Shown here: one piece after another, positions 1 through 5,647 of the stretch
Layout of the letters: every line of letters begins with the position of its first letter
Numbering within the stretch: the stretch's first letter is position 1
Assembly: GCA_002299195.1 (NCBI GenBank)
Contig: DBOA01000138.1
Location: 1 to 6,428, forward strand
DNA from: Sphingomonadales bacterium UBA658
Lineage (GTDB): Bacteria; Pseudomonadota; Alphaproteobacteria; Sphingomonadales; Sphingomonadaceae
DNA: 6,428 nucleotides
Reading direction: 5' to 3'
Translations under genes and position numbers: made by a program
The notes under the pieces: generated by a model
Database searches by the model: none
Seen by the model: only the letters and a program-made list of their open reading frames with translations
Told to the model about the DNA's origin: nothing

Positions 1-915
1 ACCGAGCACCAAAAAGGCCGCATCCTGATTGCGATGACCGAGCGGCAGTGGGAACAATATCGTTTCATTGCCGAACGGCACACGCGGCTTAATCATCCGG
101 TGGAATTGCTGGACGTTAAACAGGTGCAAGAGGCCGTGCCATTGGCAGGCGACAATAGCTTTGGCGGTGTGCATTATAAATTTGGCGGGCATGCCAACCC
201 ACAGCGCAGCGTACAGGCTTATGCTTGGGCTCTGCAGGATCTGGGCGGAAAAATCGTTCAGCACAGCCCGGTCACCGGTTTTGAAACAGCTGGTGGCAAG
301 GTGACGGCCGTGAAGACGGCGAACGCCACTTATGGCTGTGACGCTGTCGTGGTGGCGGCTGGACCGCAGATCCCGCAATTGATGGCACAGCTGGGCGTCG
401 ACGTGCCATTGGCAGCCGCCCGCGCGGAAATGATCATCACGGAACCTGCGCCAATGATGCCGCTTGGCGGCGTTGACGGCCATAAAATCTATGGCCGCCA
501 AACGCTGCGCGGAAACCTCGCTTATGGCGGTGGCCCGCATGAATGGCTTGATGTCGACGCAACCGGCCCAGCCGCGCGGCCTTCGACACCACTGGCCCGC
601 AACCTTGCGAAACGACTGGCGGAACTTTTGCCCAAGGCGGCGCATCTGAATGTCATCCGCAGCTGGGCTGGCATCATCGAAAACTCGCCCGATGGCCGTC
701 CAATCATCGACCGCCTCACCAGCCCAGACAATGTCGTGGTCGCGTCGATGTCGAGCGTCGGCTTCGGCCTATCCCCAGCGTCGGGTCACGCGATCCGTGA
801 TCTGGTGATCGACGGGAAATGTTCGTTTGCCGATATCGATATCCTCAAACTATCGCGTTTCGACAATCTCGAGCCCGATTGGCGCGAAAAGCGCGGGTGG
901 ATGCCGATTTCATGA
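1..915 (+). CDS. FAD-dependent oxidoreductase of the DAO superfamily (5' partial)
   Basis: The frame is open from base 1 to the TGA at 913-915, giving 304 visible residues; the ATG at 34 is probably internal because the reading continues upstream of it. The N-terminal FAD-binding GxGxxG is outside the window. What remains is the typical C-terminal two thirds of a DAO-type flavoenzyme: a GHANPQRSVQAYAW segment (about residues 63-76), the VVVAAG strand (116-121), a YGRQTLRGNLAYGGG stretch (164-178), RSWAGIIENSPDGRPII (220-236), and a closing flavin-contact segment VGFGLSPASG (253-262). Related enzymes (glycine oxidase, D-amino-acid dehydrogenase, HcnC, sarcosine oxidase beta) oxidise the C-N bond of an amino acid or secondary amine, usually in the cytoplasm or at the inner membrane face. 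The stop overlaps the soxB start (ATGA), so it probably belongs to the same operon and acts on a linked substrate. The lysine found after GF in monomeric sarcosine oxidase is glycine here, so a sarcosine oxidase name is not justified. Family confidence is high; substrate unknown. Confidence 0.9.
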   Translation, partial: TEHQKGRILIAMTERQWEQYRFIAERHTRLNHPVELLDVKQVQEAVPLAGDNSFGGVHYKFGGHANPQRSVQAYAWALQDLGGKIVQHSPVTGFETAGGKVTAVKTANATYGCDAVVVAAGPQIPQLMAQLGVDVPLAAARAEMIITEPAPMMPLGGVDGHKIYGRQTLRGNLAYGGGPHEWLDVDATGPAARPSTPLARNLAKRLAELLPKAAHLNVIRSWAGIIENSPDGRPIIDRLTSPDNVVVASMSSVGFGLSPASGHAIRDLVIDGKCSFADIDILKLSRFDNLEPDWREKRGWMPIS

Positions 916-2168
916 GCCAATATTCGGCTTTCGGATTGCTGCGCGGTGCTTTGAACGGGCAGAAGCATTGGCAACCTGCGTGGCGCGATCCGGAGCCTAA
1001 ATCGCATTATGATATCATCATCATCGGCGGCGGCGGGCACGGGCTGGCGACGGCCTATTATCTTGCCAAGGTCCATGGCCTGAAAAATATCGCGGTTCTG
1101 GAAAAAGGCTGGATAGGCGGTGGCAACACCGGACGTAACACGACGATTGTTCGGTCAAACTATCGGCTAAAGCCATTGCACGACCTGTTCGAATTCGGCC
1201 TGAAAATGTGGGAGCATTTAAGCGACGAGTTGAATTACAACGTCATGTTCTCCCCACGCGGCGCAATGTTTCTGGGTCACAGCGACGCCGATATGACCAA
1301 GCTTGCCGAACGCGGCGACGCGATGCGGTGCGACGGGATCGATGCCGATTTAATGACCCGCGACGAAGTGCAAAAGCTGGAACCGTTGCTCGACATGTCA
1401 CGCAGTGCTCGTTTCCCGATTGAGGGTGGCTTGATCCAGCGACGCGGCGGCACTGCCCGCCATGATGCCGTCGCCTGGGGCTATGCACGCGGCGCAGACA
1501 GCCTTGGCGTTGACATCATCCAGAAATGCGAAGTCACAGGCTTTGTGCGCGATGGCGATGCAGTGGTCGGCGTGGAAACCACGCGCGGGCGGATCAACGC
1601 AGGTCGCGTCGGTATTTGCGTTGCGGGCCATAGCGGCCATGTCGCAGGGCTGGCGGGCCTTAAACTGCCCGTGGAATCGCAAACCTTGCAGGCGATGGTG
1701 ACCGAAGGCGTCAAGCCAATGATAAACAGCGTCATCATGTCGCAATCACTGCATTGCTATATCAGCCAGTCTGACAAGGGCGGCATCGTCTTTGGCGGGG
1801 ATCCTGATAACTGGCCAAGCTATGCCCAACGCGGCAATCCGATGGTCATGGAGCGTGCCGTGGCACAGGGCCTGGCGCTCGTCCCGGCGCTATCACGTCT
1901 GCGCATGGTACGAACATGGTCTGGCGTGACCGATATGAGCTTTGACGGCGCGCCGATCATTGGCGAAACGCCGGTGAAGAACCTCTTTCTCAACGGCGGC
2001 TGGTGCTATGGCGGGTTTAAGGCAACACCGGCGTCGGGTTGGACATATGCGCACACACTCGCAACCGGCAAACCACATGCCCTGAATGCGCCATTCGCGC
2101 TCGACCGCTTCGAACGCGGTGCGACAATCGATGAAACAGGGAGCGGCCCAATGCCGAACAGTCGCTAA
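912..2168 (+). CDS. soxB: Sarcosine oxidase-type heterotetramer, beta subunit (SoxB/MgdA-like)
   Basis: This is the 418-residue flavin subunit of a sarcosine-oxidase-like complex, close to the usual length of 405-420. In known relatives it oxidises the N-methyl group of sarcosine or a similar amino acid, using noncovalent FAD plus an FMN at the alpha/beta interface. The start MSQYSAFGLLRGAL is the family N-terminus, which is why the ATG at 912 is preferred over the in-frame ATG at 819 inside the previous gene; GGTGGA (896-901) is a fair ribosome site. Visible motifs are IIIIGGGGHGLATAYYLAK (35-53, FAD), EKGWIGGGNTGRNTTIVRSN (64-83), and RRGGTARHDAVAWG (177-190). H184 of the last aligns with the histidine that carries covalent FMN (His172 of the Corynebacterium U-96 enzyme, recalled), and K370 in GGFK aligns with its Lys358. 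Motifs GGWCYGGFKATPASG (362-376) and FGGDPDNWPSYAQRGN point to a sister clade of canonical SoxB that includes N-methylglutamate dehydrogenase-type subunits, so substrate is uncertain. It overlaps the previous gene by 4 bases and soxD by one. Confidence 0.93.
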   Translation: MSQYSAFGLLRGALNGQKHWQPAWRDPEPKSHYDIIIIGGGGHGLATAYYLAKVHGLKNIAVLEKGWIGGGNTGRNTTIVRSNYRLKPLHDLFEFGLKMWEHLSDELNYNVMFSPRGAMFLGHSDADMTKLAERGDAMRCDGIDADLMTRDEVQKLEPLLDMSRSARFPIEGGLIQRRGGTARHDAVAWGYARGADSLGVDIIQKCEVTGFVRDGDAVVGVETTRGRINAGRVGICVAGHSGHVAGLAGLKLPVESQTLQAMVTEGVKPMINSVIMSQSLHCYISQSDKGGIVFGGDPDNWPSYAQRGNPMVMERAVAQGLALVPALSRLRMVRTWSGVTDMSFDGAPIIGETPVKNLFLNGGWCYGGFKATPASGWTYAHTLATGKPHALNAPFALDRFERGATIDETGSGPMPNSR

Positions 2169-2431
2169 TGATGCAGTTCACCTGTCCCCATTGCGGCCCG
2201 CGCGATCAGGCGGAGTTTATATACGAACGCACCGTAGACGCGGTAGTGTCGCTTGATGCTGCACCCGAAGATGCGATGAAAACGCTCTTCACACGCAACA
2301 ATCCACGCGGTGTTGATGAAGAAATCTGGCGGCACACTTATGGGTGCCGTGCATGGATGGTCATCGCACGCAACCGCGTGACGAATGAAATCAGCGCCAC
2401 CCGTGCCGTTGGTCCGGAGGCTCTGCCGTGA
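2168..2431 (+). CDS. soxD: Sarcosine oxidase-type heterotetramer, delta subunit, zinc-binding (SoxD-like)
   Basis: An 87-residue protein of the SoxD family, the small zinc-binding subunit that sits against the beta and alpha subunits in known structures. The four expected ligands are visible as CPHC at the N-terminus (C6, C9) and H-x3-C in WRHTYGC (H56, C60). NNPRG (44-48), the WRH...GC block and the RNRVTNEI tail (68-75) are family signatures. It is slightly short (family about 90-100 residues), and the segment between the zinc knuckle and NNPRG (about residues 18-42) is unlike the usual SoxD, which there reads like EAHIARPADP. The start codon overlaps the soxB stop in TAATG; a second ATG follows immediately at 2171. 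There is no good Shine-Dalgarno close to the start, only GGGAG at 2139-2143, so translation probably depends on ribosomes finishing soxB. The position between beta and alpha is the standard family order. Confidence 0.92.
   Translation: MMQFTCPHCGPRDQAEFIYERTVDAVVSLDAAPEDAMKTLFTRNNPRGVDEEIWRHTYGCRAWMVIARNRVTNEISATRAVGPEALP
2416..2420 (+). promoter_or_regulatory. Ribosome binding site of soxA
   Basis: A perfect GGAGG lies seven bases before the GTG at 2428, inside the end of soxD. It supports the GTG start, which gives the family N-terminus INFSFDGKTY, and it lets the alpha subunit be made independently of pure reinitiation. Confidence 0.8.
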
Positions 2432-5163
2432 TAAACTTCAGTTTCGACGGCAAGACCTATCAAGCGGAAAAAGGCGACACACTCGCTGCCGCGCTTTTGC
2501 GCAACGGCATTGGCCTTGTTGGCCGCAGCTTCAAATATCACCGTCCACGCGGGATCATGACGGCTGGCGTTGAGGAGCCAAACGCGCTCGTCACCATCGG
2601 TGATGGCGGACGCAGTGAGCCCAATACCCGCGCTACCGACGTTTTTGTGTATGAAGGGCTGGTCGCCAAAAGCCAGAACCGCTGGCCGAACCTGTCATTC
2701 GATATCGGTTCTGTCTTTGGCTTGGCCGCGCCTGTCCTGTCTGCCGGTTTCTATTACAAGACCTTTTTCGGTTCGGCCAAACGATGGATGATCTACGAAT
2801 ATTTCATTCGTAAAGCGGCGGGTCTCGGCAATGCGCCGACGAAGGCCGACCCTGACCATTTTAGCCAACGTGGGGCCTTTTGCGATGTGCTTGTGGTCGG
2901 TGCCGGACCGGCCGGACTTTCCGCAGCTCTCGAAGCCGCTGAAGCCGGCAAACGCGTCATCCTCGTCGAACAGGACAATATTCTCTGCGCTTCGTTAATC
3001 CGCGACGGCCACGATCGCGATGGTGCCTGGGTGGAGGCGACCCAAACCCGCATCCGCGCCGCCGGAGGACGCATCCTCACACGCACCACCGCGTCTGGAT
3101 ATTGGGAGCATGATCTGGTCACGCTGACGCAGCGCATCGCAGAACCTGGCCAAATCCCGCCGCACGGCGTTGCACAGCGGCTTTGGCATGTGCGGGCGGG
3201 CCAAGTGATACTTGCGACTGGCAGCATTGAACGTCCGATGGCCTTTGCGCATAATGACCGTCCCGGCGTGATGTTGTCGCAAGCCGTGCGCACATATGTG
3301 CGGCGCTTTGGCGTGGTCCCGGGCAAACGCGTGGTGATCGCGACCAACAATGATGACGCGTATAAAACGGCCTACGCGCTCAAGGCGGCTGGGGCTGAGG
3401 TCGTAGCTGTCCTCGATGCACGGCCAGCACCGGCGGGCGCGGATAGCGGGCTTCCCGTCTATAACAACGCCGTTCCGCTTTCGACCAATGGCGCGCGCCA
3501 TTGCCTGAAAAGCGTGACCGCGCGTGTCAATGGCCTGACCCAAAGCTGGGATGCTGATCTGATCGCTGTTTCAGGTGGTTTCACACCCGTGGTGCATCTG
3601 CACATGCAGGCAGGCGGCACGCTCGATTGGAACGATACGGCGCAAGCCTTTGTCCCAGCGGCATCGCGTCAGAATGTGACGACGATTGGCGGGGCAGCCA
3701 ATCCCGAACCCGTGTTCAATGTCGTCCCGGTTTCCACACCAAAGAAAAGCTTCATCGATTTCCAGAATGATGTGACGTTGTCGGATGTCGATCTGGCGTG
3801 GGCCGAGGGCTACCGCTCGGTTGAGCATCTCAAACGTTACACCACACTCGGAATGGCGACCGATCAGGGCAAGCTCAGCAATATGGCGGCGCTTGGGCGC
3901 TTGGCCGAAAAGCAGGGCGTGGCTATTCCCGAGGCGGGACTGACTACATTCCGTCCGCCGTATACGCCCGTTACGATGGGCCTGTTGGCTGGCGCCGGCG
4001 CAAAAGATGCAGGCGCACATGTTCGCCGCCTTGCGCTGTACGATGTGCACGCGGCGAAGAACCCGATCTGGCAGCCGCTGGGATATTGGTTCCGTCCCCG
4101 TACCTATCCAATGGGCAGCGAAACTTTGGCGCAAGCGGCGATGCGTGAAGCCAAAGCGGTTCGTTCAAATGTGGGCATGACCGACGTGTCGACGCTCGCG
4201 AAGTTTGAAGTGTCCGGGCCAGATGCCGCCGCGTTTCTGGAAATCATCTGCGCAACGACGGTCGGCAAACTTGCCGTTGGACGTGGCCGATACACGTTCA
4301 TGCTGCGCGAGGACGGTTTTGTTTTCGACGACGGTACCGTTTGGCGGTTGGACGAAAACCGCTATCTGTTGACCAGTTCAACCGGCGGCGCGGACCGGAT
4401 GGCGACGCATATTTCCTATGTCCGCCAATATCTCTGCCCGCATTTGCGCGTCTCCGCCATCAATGTACAGGAACATTATGCCGGGATTGCTGTCGCAGGG
4501 CCGCAAGCTAAAGCGACGCTGGCGGCATTGATTGGCGAAGAACCACCGCGCCATATGTCGACGGTTCCGGCAATGATTGCCGGGGTTCCGGTGATTGTCC
4601 TCGCCGCCAGCTACAGCGGCGAACGGGCGTTCGAAATTTATGTCGAGGCAAGCCATGCCGGACCCGTTTGGGCTGTGTGCGAGGCGGCGGTCGCCAAGCA
4701 GGGCGGCGCACTCTATGGCCTTGAGGCAATGGAATTCCTGCGTATCGAAAAAGGCCATTTGGTCGTCGGCGGCGAAGTCGACGGGCGGATGACCCCGCAT
4801 GATCTGGCGCTCGACAAGATGCTCAACAAGGCCGGTGGCTATGTCGGCGCGTCCGGCCTATCGCGCCCTGCCTTGTTCGAAACCGGACGACGGCAACTGG
4901 TCGGGCTTGAAGCAATTGAAGGCAACATTCCGGAAGGCGCGATGCTTGTCACAGGCGAAGGCGCGTCGCCGCAGGGCCATGTCAGCGCCGCTGCGTTTCG
5001 GATCCTTGAAGGCGGGTCGATTGCGCTTGGCCAATTGACCGACGGCTTTGCACGGCACGGGGAAGAGCTTATCGCAACCTCGCCCACGCGCGGTCAAATG
5101 GCGCGGGTCCGCGTTGTGGCACCGCATTTCTACGACACGGCCGGGGAGCGCTATCGTGACTGA
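2428..5163 (+). CDS. soxA: Sarcosine oxidase-type heterotetramer, alpha subunit (SoxA-like), shortened
   Basis: The large alpha subunit has 911 residues from a GTG start. Domain order: a ferredoxin-like Fer2_4 fold without cluster cysteines (1-90, SFKYHRPRGI at 34-43, EPNTRAT at 64-70); a pyridine-nucleotide oxidoreductase part with GAGPAG (158-163), a second nucleotide site around VVIATNNDDAY (302-312), and SGGFTPVVH (382-390); the linker SFIDFQNDVT to RYTTLGMATDQGK (441-482); and a GcvT-like folate-binding aminomethyltransferase part (about 510-911) with VFDDG (632-636), AGPQAKATL (690-698), YSGERAFEI (729-737), RIEKGHLVVGG (772-782) and the family C-terminus HFYDTAGERY. In known enzymes this subunit holds NAD+ and moves the substrate's methyl carbon to tetrahydrofolate. 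Unusual points are the total length (family about 950-1005), no N-terminal extension, EQDNILCASL where the family usually has a GG motif, and GGAANPEPVFNVVP running straight on, where relatives carry a further helix-containing segment. The frame is intact, so this is a shortened subunit rather than a pseudogene. It overlaps soxD by 4 bases. Confidence 0.93.
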   Translation: MINFSFDGKTYQAEKGDTLAAALLRNGIGLVGRSFKYHRPRGIMTAGVEEPNALVTIGDGGRSEPNTRATDVFVYEGLVAKSQNRWPNLSFDIGSVFGLAAPVLSAGFYYKTFFGSAKRWMIYEYFIRKAAGLGNAPTKADPDHFSQRGAFCDVLVVGAGPAGLSAALEAAEAGKRVILVEQDNILCASLIRDGHDRDGAWVEATQTRIRAAGGRILTRTTASGYWEHDLVTLTQRIAEPGQIPPHGVAQRLWHVRAGQVILATGSIERPMAFAHNDRPGVMLSQAVRTYVRRFGVVPGKRVVIATNNDDAYKTAYALKAAGAEVVAVLDARPAPAGADSGLPVYNNAVPLSTNGARHCLKSVTARVNGLTQSWDADLIAVSGGFTPVVHLHMQAGGTLDWNDTAQAFVPAASRQNVTTIGGAANPEPVFNVVPVSTPKKSFIDFQNDVTLSDVDLAWAEGYRSVEHLKRYTTLGMATDQGKLSNMAALGRLAEKQGVAIPEAGLTTFRPPYTPVTMGLLAGAGAKDAGAHVRRLALYDVHAAKNPIWQPLGYWFRPRTYPMGSETLAQAAMREAKAVRSNVGMTDVSTLAKFEVSGPDAAAFLEIICATTVGKLAVGRGRYTFMLREDGFVFDDGTVWRLDENRYLLTSSTGGADRMATHISYVRQYLCPHLRVSAINVQEHYAGIAVAGPQAKATLAALIGEEPPRHMSTVPAMIAGVPVIVLAASYSGERAFEIYVEASHAGPVWAVCEAAVAKQGGALYGLEAMEFLRIEKGHLVVGGEVDGRMTPHDLALDKMLNKAGGYVGASGLSRPALFETGRRQLVGLEAIEGNIPEGAMLVTGEGASPQGHVSAAAFRILEGGSIALGQLTDGFARHGEELIATSPTRGQMARVRVVAPHFYDTAGERYRD
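5143..5148 (+). promoter_or_regulatory. Ribosome binding site of soxG
   Basis: GGGGAG ends seven bases before the GTG at 5156, within the last codons of soxA. It decides the soxG start in favour of that GTG; the in-frame ATG at 5048 would add 36 residues read out of frame from the conserved soxA C-terminus. Confidence 0.7.
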
Positions 5164-5647
5164 TGTAACAATCACAGTGCTGCCCGCAGCGCCGCTTCAC
5201 GCTCTGGAGATATGGAGCAACGCCGCGCCTGTTGCGAAAAGGTTCAAGGAAGCGGCAGGCTTTGCCTTGCCAGCCATTGGTTGTTCTGACGGCAATGATG
5301 CACTGTGTCTGATCCGTTATGAACCCACCGTCTGGCTGGTCGAAGGCGATGTGTCGGCCCTGCCCGGCATATTGGCGGATGACGGTGCGCTAACCGCAAT
5401 TGGCGGCAGCGTTGTGCGGGTGCAGCTTTCTGGAAAAGGCTGGCGCACATTGTTGATGGAAGGTGGCGTTTTCGATGCGGAAAGCCCGAATTTCGCGTCC
5501 GGATGCAGCGCGGTAACCATCATCGATCACGTCAATGTTCGCCTGCATGTGGTGGATGACGATATCTGCCATGCCTATGTTCCGCTCAGCTACAGCGAAG
5601 CCATGATCCATTTTTGGAAGACAGCAGCGCTCAGTCTGACGCTTTAG
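5156..5647 (+). CDS. soxG: Sarcosine oxidase-type heterotetramer, gamma subunit (SoxG-like), short
   Basis: From GTG at 5156 this gives 163 residues, shorter than the usual gamma subunit of about 180-210. SoxG is a GcvT-related partner that packs on the alpha subunit and has no cofactor of its own. Recognition rests on position directly after soxA and on weak family features: CLIRYEPTVWLVEGD (about 46-60), VVRVQLSGKGWRTLLMEGG (about 85-103, the region where relatives have a LSG...LL..GC block), and the C-terminal HVNVRLHVVDDDICHAYVPLSYSEAMIHFW, matching the family's pattern of a buried strand, LH, and a closing F/Y-V-P-x-S-x-x-E/S segment. The usual GC-x-DLH element is replaced by GGVFDAE, with a GC only further on (SGCSAV). 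The start overlaps the soxA stop by 8 bases (GTGACTGA). Its last 17 bases overlap the end of the convergent hydrolase gene. The gene symbol is by synteny as much as by sequence. Confidence 0.82.
   Translation: MTDVTITVLPAAPLHALEIWSNAAPVAKRFKEAAGFALPAIGCSDGNDALCLIRYEPTVWLVEGDVSALPGILADDGALTAIGGSVVRVQLSGKGWRTLLMEGGVFDAESPNFASGCSAVTIIDHVNVRLHVVDDDICHAYVPLSYSEAMIHFWKTAALSLTL

Noticed and set aside
832..843. Perfect 12-bp palindrome GATATCGATATC as an operator
   Set aside because: It lies inside conserved coding sequence for DIDIL near the end of the first gene, and a repeated Asp-Ile codon pair produces it by itself; there is no sign of a promoter beside it.
819..911. Extended soxB start at the in-frame ATG at 819
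   Set aside because: It would add 31 residues that only read through the end of the upstream oxidoreductase; the conserved SoxB N-terminus begins at 912 and has its own ribosome site.
2428..2697. [2Fe-2S] ferredoxin cluster in the N-terminal fold of SoxA
   Set aside because: The fold resembles Fer2, but residues 1-90 contain no cysteine, so no cluster can be bound, as in other SoxA proteins.
2793..4301. Long minus-strand open frames opposite soxA (for example 2995-3543 and 3571-4134)
   Set aside because: They lie fully opposite a strongly conserved protein, show no recognisable domains, and are rich in Arg, Ala, Pro, Cys and His as expected for shadow frames in GC-rich DNA.
5048..5155. Extended soxG start at the in-frame ATG at 5048
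   Set aside because: The added residues are an out-of-frame reading of conserved soxA C-terminal codons; the GTG at 5156 has GGGGAG at proper distance.
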